The notes: generated by a model not told the origin, from the letters alone. Shown: positions 10,717-23,629, counted from the first letter of the stretch. The stretch is 64,000 bases of DNA from Ustilaginoidea virens (GCF_000687475.1 NC_057317.1:5704501-5768500), one strand, 5' to 3'. Numbers and translations are program-made.

Positions 10717-13700
10717 TGTTTCGTATAATTTATACGCCTAGGAAGAAAAAAGCCGGACCGCGGTCTTCTATAGTATAGACCTTATGAAATTTCCTTTTTA
10801 GCTGGTTAATATAAGTTATATTTGGACCAACTAATAGGCAATTATCAATATAAGTGACGATAAAGGTGCTGGTTTGCTTATTATAAAAGACGGTAGCATC
10901 AGAAGCTAAAGGTAAAAAACCTTCACTAGAAATCAGGTCTTTTAGCCGGTATTGCCATTCGCGGGATGCTTGTTTTAGCCCGTATAGGGCCTTCTTTAAC
11001 AAAATAGCTTGCTTAATAAAAAGGTCAAATCCAGCTTCTTTAAGCAAAGTTAGTAGCCGTTGGCGCTGTATATTAGACTAAAGCTTGCTATCAGTTAGTA
11101 GACTTTCCGTAAATTCAAGGAATCCATCAGGAATATCCATATAAATAGTCTCAGAAAGTTCGCTATTTAGGAAGGCGCCTATAAAGTCAATTTGCTCTAT
11201 CTCCCAATTATTATTAGCAGCTAAAGCTAGTATAACCCTCCAGGTGGGTGGGATAGAGGTAGAAGCATAAGTATACTGGAAGTCCTTCCCTTCGACTTGC
11301 ATAAAGCCCTTAACAACTAATCTAGCCTTATATTTTATAGGCTGATTATTAGCATCCTTTTTAACCCGCAAAACAGGCCTGTTGCGTATAATTTTCCTAT
11401 CAATAGGAACGCTAGACTTAGGGATAAATTGGAAGACTTTAGTATCCAAAAGCTGCTCGAATTCCTTAACTAGTGCCTTTATCTAAAGGTCTTTTTCTTT
11501 TTCAGGACTTCATAGCACATCCTTCCAGCTATTAGGCATACCATCAGGGGCCTTTTTAGCTAGCTTACGCTTAGCTGCATAGCAGGAATCCCATATTAGG
11601 TGATATAAATCATAATTAGGGAATAAGTCGGTAGGGCTAGTAGGGTTAGCAGGGCTAGCAGGGCCAACAGGGCCAACAGGGCCAGCAGGGCCAGCAGGGC
11701 CAATAGGGCCAAAAGGGCTAGCAATATCGGTAGGATTAAGGCTAGTAAGGATATCTATAAGGTCATCCTTTGCAGTAGCCGGGGACTGTAGTATAGTACC
11801 TTCTGACTTAGGAAGGTAATCCAAAGTAGCATTAGTATTAATAACGCTAGTATTAGTAGAGTCCGGCATGCTTTCTAGGTCATCCGGTATAACATTAGTA
11901 TTAGTAATGTTAGTAAGGTTAGTGGGGTCCGACATGCTTTCAAGGTCATCCAGTAAAATAGCAGGTTCTCTGCTAGATACCCCCTCTGAACCTGTATTTT
12001 GCCCTCTATAAAAGTCTCCTTCTAGGCCATTAGAAATAGGGCCTATACCTTTATCTTGATGAATAAAGGTAATAAAAGTTGTTTTAGTAATAACCTTCTT
12101 CTTTAGAAGGTAGACTAGGTAAGTATTATTACCTAGAGTGGCAAGGAGCCTACCAGGCTCGGTACGGGGCGCTAATTTTCTGCTTTTTACACGCTTTTCG
12201 TATGGTATAAGCACTTCAATAGCTGCTCCAATAGCCCTAAGGTTTATAAGGTCAGGGTAGTGCTCCGGTATTATCTGGTTATAATCCTTTAATAGCTCCT
12301 GATAGGGGCTAGAAGGTCTATTAGTAATAGCTGTTATATTTACTAGCATAATAACGCCAGTAATTACAGCAGACCAGAGATTAGATAGTAGCCTTGACCA
12401 GGCCATAGTAGCATGTAGCCTATCAGCTATAACCCTAATAGAGCGCTTAGCTAGGCCGTTTTGTTCGTGAATATAGGGGCAAGATGTATTAAAAGCTATG
12501 CCCTGTTCAATAAGCCAATCACTAAGCATTTTGTTGATTTCATTTCCACCATCATAGTGGAATTCAATAGGCGTTTTGCTATATCTGATCTATAGGCTCT
12601 GTATAAAGCTCTGTAATGCTTTAAATACAACAGTGCCTTCCCTATTAGGCAGCAAGTAAAGCCAGCGGAATCGGGATTTTCTATCCACTAATATAAGGGC
12701 AACAGGTCGTTTGTTATATGGTATAGGTAATATAGCAAAAGTATCACCTTCTATAATATCCAGGCATTTAGCTGGATTAGGTATCGCATCTTTAAAAGGT
12801 CTTCTAACCTTCTTAGCCTGTATACAGGCTAGGTAGCGAAAATTAGTATCTTTAACCTTATTAAGGTTAGGAAGACTAGGAGTATTAGCATAAGTCTTTT
12901 TAAGTAGCTGAATACCTATATGCCCTAGCCGTACATGCCAAATGCCGGCTAACTGTAATAGCTTTTAGTATTCTGTATTAGTAGCTATAGGGGCAGGAGT
13001 AGGGCTAGTAGCCACTACGGGATTTTCGCTAGTCGTAATAGTGGGAGAGTTAGTAGTAGGGCTAGTAGCCTCTATAAGTTCCTTACTAGTCGCAGTAGTA
13101 GGAACGGGGGTAATAGTAGTATCCTCAGGATCACTATAATCAGCATGGTTAGTAGGGCTAGGGACCTCTACTAATATACTATTAGTAGTATAATGGCTAC
13201 ATGGTTGATGTAGCAGTGGTGTGTCTATTCCTTTCTGTAGAAGGAAAAAGCCATATTTTTCAAAGTTAAAAATGCCGATGCATTTACGGCTTGCTGACTA
13301 AAGCTGATTTTTAATTAATACCCCTTTAGCGGCATAGTGCTTTACACCGCTAATAATATTAATATCCAAGGTAGGAATATATAGGGCATTCTTAAGCTCT
13401 ATAATACCCCATTTTGTAGGATTAATGCCCTATAGCACAGTAAATCGTGCTGTGCCCCAACCAGTAGGGGAAATAGGGCCGCCACCAGTAGTAATTACAG
13501 GCTTATCATTCTTCTCAAAATGGTGAAAAGTGGTGAAATGCTTCTTATCATTAACAATATGACAAGTAGAACCTATATTATAAAGGAGGGCATCTTTCGG
13601 GGTCCTACCGCCTGATTTAGCACTATAGCTTATATCAGTGAATATAGTGGAAGAAAAAGAATAGAATATATTAGTATCCTAGGTATTATAGTTGCCTATA

Positions 13701-14869
13701 ATAAAGGCCTCAATATTTTGCTGTTTGCTGCTATTGTTAGAGTCTTATTTCTTCTTCTGTTGCTGCTTCTTTTTCCTATTATTAGTAGAATTATTCTTGC
13801 TATTATTAGTAGTAGAAGCGGCATTAGTAGACCCTTTATTTTTAGAGTCCTTGGAAGCCTTGAGCTGTTTAGGGTTATTATTAGCAGCCACCTTATTAGA
13901 CCCTTTAGAACGCTGTTCTTCTAGTAGGTCAACCATAAAATACTAGAGGTTAAATTTGCTACTATTAATAACACCCTGGGCGCTATATGCCCTAATTATA
14001 GAGCGTTAGCGTTCCATCCAGCGGGTAAATACCCCCTCTACAGCCTAAAGATACTAGTTAATTTGGTCGAAAGAGTCGATCTTAGAACCTAGAATTCTAA
14101 GGCGAGAAATATAGCTATTAAATTCGCTATTAAAAGCCTCTAAAGTGCCTTTATAACCGGTAAATGTAAGGGTGTGAAAGGTAGGGTATAAGTGTGCCCG
14201 CTGTACTTCTGGTGAGTGGCAATACTGGGCTACTAATAAAAGGTAAGCTTCCTCTGGGTCATTACACCAGTCTATAGCCTCTACAGCTTCTTCACCACAG
14301 CTATTCTTTAGCATTAGTAGTAAAAGTGCCTGCTCAGACTCATCAAAGTGCCTTGCTATAGAGGAGTCGTTAACAAAATTAGCTATTTTAAAGGCCCTGA
14401 GTTGTATTGTAAGGGCCTGCTTCCACTGGTCGAAATTATAGGAGCTTTTTAGCTTTTAAGACTCCTTAAAGCGGTTAGCAGTCTTAGTTAATTCCTTAAT
14501 AGCCCTATCACTAATTTGGTTGGTGATAGTTATTGGTGGCATTGTATAAATAGGCTCTTTACCCTTATATTTTATAGGGGTAGAAGGTTGGTCGATTTCC
14601 ATAATATTAGCTTCACTATTATCATCCTTAGTAGTAGTCGTCTTAGTGGAAGGTCTAGCTTTAGTGGCTTTAGTAGGCTTCTTATTAGTAGCCTGGGTAG
14701 CCTGTGTGTCGTTATTTTGCCTACTAACTAGGCCCTGTATAAGGTCAGTTAGTATATTCATCTGGGACTTTATATCGTCTATATCCAGCTATAATTGTGC
14801 ATTAGTATCAACTTCAGTATCGGATTTAGGGACCTTATACGTAGAAGAAGAGGAACTAGGTTCTGCTAT
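10717..14869 (-). pseudogene. Copia-1 copy 2 Gag-protease-integrase-RT segment
   Basis: This is the main part of the Copia-1 polyprotein, starting at ATA (plus 14867-14869, a mutated ATG; copy 3 keeps ATG there). Gag has an N-terminal helix near 14761 (NILTDLIQGLVSRQ), a capsid-like region (14314-14054) and a Lys/Asn/Gln-rich basic tail (13936-13745). The protease motif reads NIGSTCH (13579 downward), so the catalytic Asp is Asn. Integrase keeps HVRLGH and FHYDGGNEI, but the catalytic Glu motif is NGLAKRS (Glu to Lys, 12446-12448). RT has FQYTYASTSIPP, FIGAFLNSE and ALYGLKQASREWQ; the catalytic box is YIDN (10841-10846), with Asp to Asn. A collagen-like GPAGPVGP linker lies at about 11640-11720. 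Frame is kept throughout and stops are of the RIP type. Confidence 0.88.
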
Positions 14870-15608
14870 AGCAGGCAAAAAGGGTTTGAAAATCCGTTGA
14901 AAAATGGTGCTGATAGTTGTAAAATAGAGGAATAACTGGTTGAATAGCTTAAATAGCTAGCAAAATAGTCGAGTAACTGGTAAAGTTGCCAGTATATATA
15001 GTGGCTAGTAGCCTACTATAAAAATAACCGCAGATTATAGCGGCCGGTCTCAATATAAAAAAGCACAGATGCCGTAGGCGTTGTGCAAGTCCGTATTATA
15101 GCGTTAGTATTCAAGGTGCTTATATGGTGCCGTAATATAAAAATGCCGTAAGTGCCGCAGGTGCCGTAGGTACCGTGGGTGCTATAGGTGCTGTAATATA
15201 AAAGGTGCCGTAAGTGCCGTATCAAAAGTGCTATAAGTAGGAGAGTATAACAGGTGCCGTACAGTGCAGTAGGTATCGTGCACTAGGTGTAAAGGTGTTA
15301 TACAGTGGTATAATGTAATGGATATCACACTATAAAATCCGTAGGTGCCGTAGGTTACTCCGAAAATAACGTAAGGTTACGCTAAAAGTGCCGTGAGGTT
15401 ACGCCGTAAGTTGCCGTTAGGTATGCCGTTGATTGCCGCAGGGTAATACCGTAGGTAATAAAGGGTAAGCCAAAGGTAATAATAGGTAAGCTGAAGATAA
15501 TAAGGGTAAGCCGAAGATACTAAAAGATAGCTGTATTAGTAGTACTAATAAGCAAAAGAGACTAAGGGGTGAACACAAAAAAGGTAGGGTAAAAACAAAG
15601 AAGTAAAA
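14870..15608 (-). repeat. Copia-1 copy 2 leader with 9-bp minisatellite
   Basis: This 0.74-kb untranslated leader lies between the PBS and Gag on the minus strand. From about 15135 to 15215 it holds tandem copies of a 9-bp unit close to GGTGCCGTA (plus strand), with scattered units onward to 15430. The same array is longer and cleaner in copy 3 (34160-34245). Short ORFs here (for example 15016-15225) only read through the repeat. Confidence 0.75.
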
Positions 15609-15623
15609 CCCGGGCTTATAACC
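15609..15623 (-). promoter_or_regulatory. Copia-1 copy 2 PBS, complementary to the initiator tRNA-Met anticodon arm
   Basis: The plus strand reads CCCGGGCTTATAACC directly against the 5' LTR end. In copy 3 the same site is CCCGGGCTCATAACC (34630-34644), which contains GGGCTCATAACC, the anticodon stem-loop of initiator tRNA-Met. Copy 2 has one C-to-T change. Priming by the 5' half of tRNAi-Met, cut in the anticodon arm, is established for Drosophila copia; here it is inferred from complementarity and position. Confidence 0.8.
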
Positions 15624-16222
15624 TATTGCAATTCTTAAGGTCACTATAAAGGCAAAGCCTTACTAGCTAGCTAGATGGCATAAGACTGTCTGCGACCTGT
15701 GAACTAATCTTAGTATAATATTAGATTTTTCACCAAGTCCTAAGACTATACAAGTGCTATAAAGCAGGGCAAGTGTAAAGGCAAGGCAAATATAAGATAA
15801 CCAGAAAACGCAGGGAAGGTAAGAAGTTAAAAGGCATATAGTGTATTAACAGGTTCGATTGTGCTACCCTTCTACTATCTGGAAAGAAGGGGGAAAGCTA
15901 TCCTATATATATACGAAGGAGGGGTGGGCCCAGGCATCCAAGGTAGCCAGTAAGAAAGCTCCCCGTAATACTCGCTATGCCACGTATATGATACGTCAGC
16001 AAACCTACTATATCCGGCCTTTCCAACCACCCTAACTACCGCACTAGCAACTAGCCATTACGCTAGTAGACTAACCACCACGCTAGTATACTAGCCACCA
16101 CACTAGTGGACTAGCCACCACGCTAGTGACTAACTACTACACTAGTGGACTAGCCACCACACTAGTAGGCCGCCACCACGCTAGTGGGCCACCACGCTAA
16201 TTTAGCAATGCCACACCTTTTT
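15624..16222 (-). repeat. Copia-1 copy 2, 5' LTR, proximal part
   Basis: This part of the 5' LTR is next to the PBS. It is interrupted at 16222 by Copia-B copy 1 and resumes at 23443. It contains the CACTAGTG minisatellite at about 16025-16200. With the remainder and one TTTTT counted it is close to 780 bp. Confidence 0.9.
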
Positions 16223-16557
16223 TGTTGATATAAACTCGGGGTACCCAGTTGTACGTAGGGTCGCGCGCGTGGTATTATGTACCGTGAGGTCACCGGTCAA
16301 AGGTATGATTACTTCTTTAATTATGACTGACTATCTCAGAAGGAAGAAAGGAAGCAAAAGGGGGTAATTACACGATATGGCCTTTTTGTGCGTGCCGTGG
16401 TCACGTGCATCGGCGCAGTCGGGCCGGGCTGCCCGCGTGCCCTACCGGGCTCAGGGGTAAAGGGGCAAAAGGGGCCACATCGTGTGTGCGGCAGTGTGCG
16501 CGGCACATCCGTTGCAATGTGCCCAATTGGGCACCTTGCGATAGCGATTCCGATACT
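16223..16557 (-). repeat. Copia-B copy 1, 3' LTR
   Basis: This LTR is GC-rich, unlike the internal region. On the minus strand it starts TATCGGAATCGCTATCGC and ends GTTTATATCAACA. It carries the 16-bp palindrome GTGCCCAATTGGGCAC at about 16520-16535. Several ORFs appear here in GC-rich frames; they are by-products of composition. Confidence 0.9.
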
Positions 16558-16837
16558 GGCAGCTTCTCTTTTTATAGAAGCAAACATCGGAATCGCTAGG
16601 ATATAAGGCGCACACATAGAAAAGAGAGTGCGGCGCGGTCTCAGCAGGTTGTGCCGGCGATAACGCTATCGCGCCGCGCGGCCGGCATCATACCATACAG
16701 CCGGTATATTGAATATCGCAGCCAAAACAAAAGGGCAAAAAGGGGCAGCAGTAAACGCAGTAAAATAATACAATATTGAATATAGGAAAATCCACACACT
16801 TGCCACCTATGATATCACCAATCATACCTAAATGCAG
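16558..16837 (-). other. Copia-B copy 1 3' untranslated region
   Basis: This non-coding stretch lies between the polyprotein stop and the 3' LTR. The polypurine tract is at the LTR edge (CTTCTCTTTTTATAG on the plus strand). A GC-rich part at about 16630-16690 has short inverted repeats built from GCCGGC and GCGCCGCGC. The same block is found in Copia-B copy 2 at about 60865-60930. Confidence 0.65.
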
Positions 16838-19800
16838 TCAGACATTAACTGGCCTCTTTACCCACCCTTCCATACGTATAACAGCCCTATTTTGGTCGAT
16901 GAAGGTCTCAAGGGCTTTATTAGGCGTTCCCTTAGTCATTATATCGGCGAGGTTATTATTCCTGTTGATCTAGCGAATCTTATAGATTTCCCGGCGCTCG
17001 TATAACTATTATAAGGCTATAATATCTATTATAAGCCTCTTCTCTTTCGTAGTACTTAGCTTGATAAGGCATTCGTATAATGAAAAAGAATCTATATATA
17101 CCACCGTAGGAATCTTTAGTAGTCCCAGCCTACTAGTAATCATATTGAGGGTCGTGCCTATCGCATATGCGATATCGACCCCTTATACCATACTATACAG
17201 CTCCGAAGCGAGTGCGCTGCGTGTCATACGCTTACTCTTTGTAGAGCTGTAAGTAATGATATTACCTATCAGGTTGAAGGCATTATCTGCTGTATCTACC
17301 TCGTTCCCTAGCACAATTATATAACTAATCTGGGAGCTTAAATCTTTATTATTGGCAAAGGATCTGTTAATAAATACAAAGAGTTTGGCTATAGTAAGGG
17401 CCAGATTGATATACCGTAAGCCACGATCCTAGTTATCGTGCTACCATTAAAGGCGCTTATTCAACCTCGCGATATCGTTATAGTTAGGTTGCTATTATTA
17501 TGCTGCGATAGATAGGTTAAAAGAGGCCTCGGGCTGGCAGACTATAGCCATATAAGCGCCACAAGCGCGTTATTCGATATAATTACGCTAGGCCGTAGGC
17601 GCATTTTTATCGATAGTCGTAATCTTCTTACTTTACCTTTTCTAGCATAAAGTCATACCGTTATTGTTAGCTGTTAGTATACATCCGTTGAATATTAGGG
17701 GCATGGTTGGCGATAGCCTCGTCTTAGGCTTGGCGTTAAAGCCTGCCTTAGTAAGCTCTAATTCCTCCTATTAGAAGAAGGCATTATCACTTAAGCCGAG
17801 GGTATCGTCAGTCTGTATACCCACAATACCGAAGCATATGGTAGTATTGCGGTCAGGAGCATTAGTACGGTTAGTATCATTATTACCGGCGGATATCAGC
17901 AAACAGGGGTCATAGGTTGATGTGGTCATGCCTAACTTCTCGCGATAGTGCCGGAAGTATATCGCCTACTAGTAGGTGCCTGCCTCAGCTATTCCATATA
18001 GTGGCTTCACCACTTCTATAATAGTGTTATCAGGGTATTAGTGAGCTATCTGCTTAGGTAATTTGGCGATAATCGACCGATTGAGGGTAGTTAATAACTA
18101 TACGTAAGCCTATGTGATATTATGTATCCAGAGGAATAAGCCGTAAGAGCGTTATAGTGATGGGGCCAATAATATAAGTAGCCATTGACTAGCCCATTAG
18201 ATTATAGGGGACTGAATCAATATCAATTGCTTTTCATTATCACTATGACCTTATATAACGAGTCGTGACTTCTCATATAGCGTATCTATGCCTTTGCCCT
18301 TAATCTCTCGTACTATACGTAAGTTAAAGAGACGTTAGGCTCTATATTTACCGATATTAAAGGTAATAAATCGGAATATATCGCGGGCCTATAACGCTTC
18401 TACTTCTATACGGTCAGACTATTCGAAGGGGGCTCCTAGGGTTATTATCTTCCCTTCCCGGCGTAATTGATTAGCAAGCTATAGGTCGGCTTACTCTTTT
18501 ACGGTTAGGAAAGAAGCATCGATAATAGTACTAGAAGCGATAGCATTAACGAGAGCCTCTTCTTAGTCCTTATTGATTATAACGTCGGATATTATACATA
18601 CTAGCGGTGGTAATAGTGATACTGGCCTGACTTAGCTAAGGCCAGTGGCTGGCGATAGATATGTCGCGGCTATAGGTATCATCTCGGCTAGAGGTGCGGC
18701 TGCAGCCGGTATCCTGACTTCCATCCGGCCGGGGCAGGCCGGTCCTTCGGTATAAACGATATCTTCAGCATCGTTAGGGTCGTAGTTATATAGCTTGACG
18801 ACCGTTAACCGGTACTTGACCGGGCTATATGGCATCTGTATAATGTAGGTCTCACCATTAATACTAATTAGCCGGTACAGCCTATGCCATCTACCTTTTT
18901 CTCTCCATACCTATATATCTAACTATAGGGGTAGTCGGTAGATAGGCCACGTATCCGGGCCGTTCTATTAGGCGAAGGCATCGCGAACTTATCGCTTAGT
19001 GAGGCATTTCCTAGCTTCATTAGTGGCCTTTCGTAACGTTAAAGCACGTTATAATACTAATAAGCTAGGGGGTAAATCATCTGTGAGTCGAGGATATACT
19101 CTAAAGACTAATAACGTAGGCACTAGACCGTTAGGTCTAGTAGAATCATTAACAGCTTTTATAGTAAGCTATAATTTCTATTCCTTTATTATTTAGTCGC
19201 CTACTTCGTTATCAATAATAGTATAGGCTCGGCGTAATAAGGCATAATATCTTTCGACTTTGCCAATACTATTATAGGCTTCTATAGGAATTTCATCCAC
19301 ATTAATAGATAGAAGCCGGGCATTATAACGGAATTCGGCGGAAGTAAAGTTTAGTCCGGCATTATAGACTATCTAATCCGGTGGGCCAAGGTAGGTATTA
19401 ATCTAGCATTCCTTAAGGGCATTCCAAACATCATAGGCCTTCTGCCTTTATGGATCAAGAAATCTAGCTGCCTGGAAGCTTATCGTAGCATCCACAACGT
19501 GCAATACCGGCCGATTATCAATATAAAGGATATTAATAATAATCTTATAATTAAATTAGCTAGTATCGTTATCCTTAAGCGTAAATTTAAATCGGCTAGG
19601 TGCCTTTGCATTCATCTGGCATTAATAGTATATATAGGTGATTCTTTCGATAATATTATAGTCAATATCATTATAACCAGCCTATTAAAGCAATTTAATA
19701 AGTCTATTGATAGAGGGGTGCCCGAACTGATGATATAGCTGACGGATTTCCCGTAATAATAGATAGAAGGCTATAATATCTATGGCATTAAGAGTCCACT

Positions 19801-22740
19801 ATAAATATCCCCATTTCCTAATAATAGGGACCTTAATATCCCCTTGGATTAATAGGTTATTAATATTATCAAGCTTTACGCCCATCCTATCCATATCCGT
19901 AATAGAATAAAAGAAGGGGGTGCTGCTATTAAGGATGTAGAAGGGGATATTACCGAATATCATCAGAACATTCAGTATGCCGGAAGATATAGCAGAGCCA
20001 GCGCCAAAGTTCACCGTATGCTTTTTATCAGTCGCCTTAATAGTTAGGGACTTCATCAATCTCATCAGGACCTTTACTTAACCTAGGCCTACTATTAATA
20101 GGCTAGAGGCGCTAGTATCTAATAGGATTCTACGGAAGGTATAGTCACCATAGCATTCTTCTTCTAGAAAAGCAGAATTTTAGTCTAATAGTAGTAAGGG
20201 CATTCGGAAGGGGTCAATTTGTAGGAAGGCGTATCGGCATAATTCATCCTGCAGGGCTTATAATATTGCAATAAATGAAGAAGGTGATGGTTCTATTTGT
20301 ATAGGGGCTAAGAAATACTAAGTGGCTATGATTTATAGTGCGATAGCGTCTTCTGTATCCCAATTTGTAACCCTTATCATCATTACTTTAATATCTTTAG
20401 TAATATCATTAAAATCAGCATTATTAAGGTCTTAGTCGGCAGTCCCTTCGTATTCCTGTAGGAAAATGTGGAATTTCTTGTTATTAGGGGCGGTCTAGTT
20501 GGAGCGGTTCTTCAGCCATCGTACCTTTAATTTTTATTGCTCTTTATCAGTATAATTGGATGACTAATACCCTAATTTATTGCAAATAAAGTATCTTTTT
20601 TGACGAGGCCTAGATGGAAAGGCGCGATTCTATTATTGCTATTAATACTGCTACTATAGGCCGAATCGGCGTTAAGGGCGGGATTAACTATATCTACGGT
20701 CAGTAAATAATACCATATTATTATCAATATCTTTAATATCCTAATATTATTAGGGTTGCTATTGAAGGAAATAATGCTATTGAGTCATATAGGTAGTCTT
20801 GTAGATAGAAAGGGATTACCGTAGGTCAGCGGCGAGGCCTTCGAATATAGGGGCATAACGATATAATACCTAACTACACTTAGGGATATCCCTTACAGCA
20901 TTAAGTACTTATCGGTGAAGCTCTATATTAGCTATAAAGGGGGGAAAAAGACCACAATATATACGTTAAAGTTCTTCTAATAGGATGTTAAGGCATTCTA
21001 GCTTTAACTTATCGGGATATTTCGCAATAGTTGATTAGAGCGTTATTTTATTCTAATAGTGTAAATAGAATTGCTCTGTACTCTCATTTTCAAAATAGCT
21101 CTTAACTTTGCAGACTATATCGTTAAAAGTAAGGGTATCGCGAATACGTTTAATATTATCAAAGTAATAAGTCTCTATATCACCGATAAGTATAATTTAG
21201 AAGGCTCTAGCGAATGCATTATCGGGTAATCCTAATAGGCAGTACTTACTCTTAAAAGATATAACCTTTAGTATAAGGAAATCATCCATTTTACCGCTAT
21301 ATCTATCCTCTATACGATAGCTATATAAGAGGTTAGATATCTTTTTCGATATATCATTAAACCCGGTTCGGATATAATCTTCTTAGCTAAACCTGGCCTC
21401 TATATAGGCTTTTCGGGTATAATCTTCCAGAGGGCATTCCGGAACAGCTTATCGGTTGCCTTATAGTAGGCTAGTAGGATCTCTTACTAGGTTATCCTAT
21501 AATCCGGGTCGGTCTAGGTTTACCGGTCTTCCCGTTAGAACTGTCTATTTATCGGCCTAAATAGGCCGATATTAGCGGGAAGGGCCAGATGCCATGCCTA
21601 TTCTTAGCATTATCGGATGAGGCGTTAGGGCCGGTAGTTAAGGCATTTAGGCCTATAGGCCGCGATACCGCGATTCGTAATATCTAGTATTAGGGGCGGT
21701 ATTGGCTTAAAGGGTATTATCATTAGGGTCCTCTATTGAGGGAAGCATATTATCGGGGCCTATAACTCGACCCCTATTAGGCATGCTATAACCTCGGGGG
21801 GTATTGAGGTAGCCGCCTCGGCTAGCCCGGCTAGGGGTATAATCCCTAGAGCGATATATTTAATCAGGTCGGTCTTATAGGCTGTAATTATCGGCCGTTA
21901 TATATTATTATTGATGACGGGAGCTCTCCCCTATTTCGAATAGCGGCCTATTATAAATAGGCATCTTCCCTTTTGGTTATTAGGACTAGCCCTTATCTTC
22001 TTCTTCTTCTTTAATAGGGGCAGGGGCAGGGGTATAGGGCTTCCTCGATATAGAGGGGGGGACAATAGGTTATTATAACTATAATCGTTCTATTGGTATA
22101 ACGAAGTTCCTTAGCATTAATAGGGCTTATGAGAGCCGTAACGCGAGCCTTAGTAAGGGTATTCGCACAACTATTATGGGGGCTTATGATGATGATAATA
22201 AGGGCCTTATGCGTATATATAAGGGCGTATTTTGAAGCCTTTGCATCTCTTGCTCGGTATTACTAATAGGTAGTGAGGCTTCCCTAGTAGGGTTAAGCCG
22301 GGATAGGAATACACTACGAGCAAATTACTAGGTTACTTCCTCTTAAGGCTATTATGGATTCTATTATTATTAAAGGCATTTAAATAGGGTTGGTATTATT
22401 AGGGAACCCGATACTCCAATATATACGCCGCGTTCCCGTAATATTAAGCGGAATTGCCGTAAAACCTAAGCGTTAATACGGCGGAATAAGGCTTTATTCT
22501 ACTCACTATAATCCTCGCGGAATTATTCCTAGAGATCATCATCCAGATAGGTATTTTCCTCATAGGTATCTATAAGGAACGCAATACGGTTGTATAGCTA
22601 TATATTTATAGCGTTCTTAGGGTCGACGGGCTCTATAGCGTTGGTCTAATTATCGTTAAAGAGTAAGGCAAATCGTTATATCCTCTTAGGTAGCTCTTAT
22701 AGTTATTATAATGATATTATAGTATTAAGAAGAGGGTTTA
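16838..22740 (-). pseudogene. Copia-B copy 1 Gag-Pol polyprotein, heavily mutated
   Basis: This is a copia polyprotein whose stop is the TGA at plus 16838-16840. RNase H (about 17340-16840) keeps the ASELYSMV region. The RT catalytic box still reads QTDDT (Asp-Asp codons at 17804-17809), unlike Copia-A copy 1. Integrase lies at about 19800-18940. The protease motif near 20110 reads DTSAS, with the central Gly changed to Ser. The zinc knuckle near 20590 has its first Cys changed to Tyr (YFICNK). Gag extends to about 22740, where a G(10)-plus run makes the start uncertain. Many stops are present. Confidence 0.82.
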
Positions 22741-23095
22741 AAGAGAGGGGGGGGGGGGATATATTGCAAAGAGTATAAAATTTACTCTTACAAAGAGTAT
22801 AAGATTCGAGAGGGCTTTTACCCATAGTGGTAGGGTAAAAGAAAGAAAAGGGTAGAATAGGAAAAGGTTATAAATCGTTCTTCCTAGATACTAAGGGTTT
22901 CTTTAAAAATCGTAATATTTAGCATATCTTATTCTTCCTTATAATAGACGAGGGGAAGGAGAGGTTATAAATTATTCTCCCTTTAGTTAGCACAACCGAG
23001 AAAGCTCAACTGCCTCTTCGAAATTAGTATCTTACTAATCTGTGATATACCGTTCTTTGCGGGATATAATTATCCTGTGAGTGGTGGTTATTACC
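22741..23095 (-). other. Copia-B copy 1 leader
   Basis: This non-coding leader lies between Gag and the 5' LTR. It includes a poly-G run at about 22738-22750 and a short repeated CTCTTTGTAAG-like segment near 22770-22800. I see no gene here. Confidence 0.6.
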
Positions 23096-23105
23096 ACTGA
23101 TCAGT
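23096..23105 (-). promoter_or_regulatory. Palindromic LTR/internal junction of Copia-B copy 1
   Basis: ACTGATCAGT, a perfect 10-bp palindrome, sits exactly at the 5' LTR/internal boundary as in the other Copia-A/B copies. It occupies the primer-binding position. No tRNA match was recognised. Confidence 0.6.
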
Positions 23106-23437
23106 ATTAATATAAACTCGGGGTACCCAGTTGTACGTAGGGTCGCGCGCGTGGTATTATGTACCGTGAGGTCACCGGTTAAAGGTATGATTACTTCTTT
23201 GATTATGACTGACTATCTTAGAAGGAAGAAAGGAAGCAAAAGGGGGTAATTACACGATGTGGCCTTTTTGTGCGTGCCGTGGTCACGTGCATCGGCGCAG
23301 TCGGGCCGGGCTGCCCGCGTGCCCTACCGGGCTTAGGGGTAAAGGGGCAAAAGGGGCCACATCGTATATGCGGCAGTATGCGCGGCACATCCGTTGCAAT
23401 GTGCCCAATTGGGCACCTTGCGACAGCGATTCCGACA
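23105..23437 (-). repeat. Copia-B copy 1, 5' LTR
   Basis: This 333-bp LTR is homologous to 16223-16557. On the minus strand it starts TGTCGGAATCGCTGTCGC and ends TTATATTAATA, so the terminal CA is mutated. The palindrome GTGCCCAATTGGGCAC is intact at about 23400-23415. Confidence 0.9.
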
Positions 23438-23442
23438 TTTTT

Positions 23443-23629
23443 AACAAGGCCTACCTTACTTGATATACAGTAAATAATCCACTGAAAATCCTTAAGGTAA
23501 AAGGCAAAGGCCTAAGGTAAGACTACCATAAGTCCAAGAGGCGGTATAAGGGCCAGAAGGTTAGTAGGCCAGTAGGGCATTAGGCCAGCAGCCTAGTAGG
23601 CTACTATAGGATTTTAACAAGAACTATCT
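23443..23629 (-). repeat. Copia-1 copy 2, 5' LTR, distal part
   Basis: This is the continuation of the LTR interrupted at 16222. Read on the minus strand it supplies the LTR start TGTTAAAATCC. It ends at 23629, next to LINE sequence. Confidence 0.9.

Larger units (their letters stand above)
16223..23437 (-). mobile_element. Copia-B copy 1, complete LTR retrotransposon
   Basis: This 7,215-bp minus-strand element is inserted in the 5' LTR of Copia-1 copy 2. TTTTT is duplicated at 16218-16222 and 23438-23442. The LTRs are about 335 bp (16223-16557) and 333 bp (23105-23437). The internal coding order matches Copia-A: Gag, protease, integrase, RT, RNase H. It is much more heavily mutated than Copia-A copy 1. 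Confidence 0.93.
1502..23629 (-). mobile_element. Copia-1 copy 2, full-length LTR retrotransposon, split by two nested elements
   Basis: This is a complete Ty1/copia element on the minus strand. It has a 3' LTR (1502-2243), polypurine tract, internal region (2244-3185 and 10717-15608), PBS (15609-15623) and a 5' LTR (15624-16222 continued at 23443-23629). Copia-A copy 1 was inserted in its RT region and Copia-B copy 1 in its 5' LTR. Removing both restores one continuous frame for Gag-Pol. The outer flanks (TAAAC before 1502, AGAAC after 23629) do not match, so the outer target duplication is lost or the ends were recombined. Confidence 0.88.

Noticed and set aside
13692..13946. Leu/Phe-rich ORF that looks like a membrane protein
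   Set aside because: It is the antisense of the Lys/Asn/Gln-rich Gag tail of Copia-1 (13745-13936); poly-Lys codons read backwards give Leu/Phe.
15135..15215. Regular short repeats that could suggest a CRISPR array
   Set aside because: Units are contiguous 9-mers without spacers, inside a retrotransposon leader of a eukaryote.
16336..16617. ORFs on both strands in GC-rich sequence, repeated near 23257, 53907 and 61234
   Set aside because: They lie in the Copia-B LTR and recur with it; no domain, and the frames differ between copies. LTR composition explains them.
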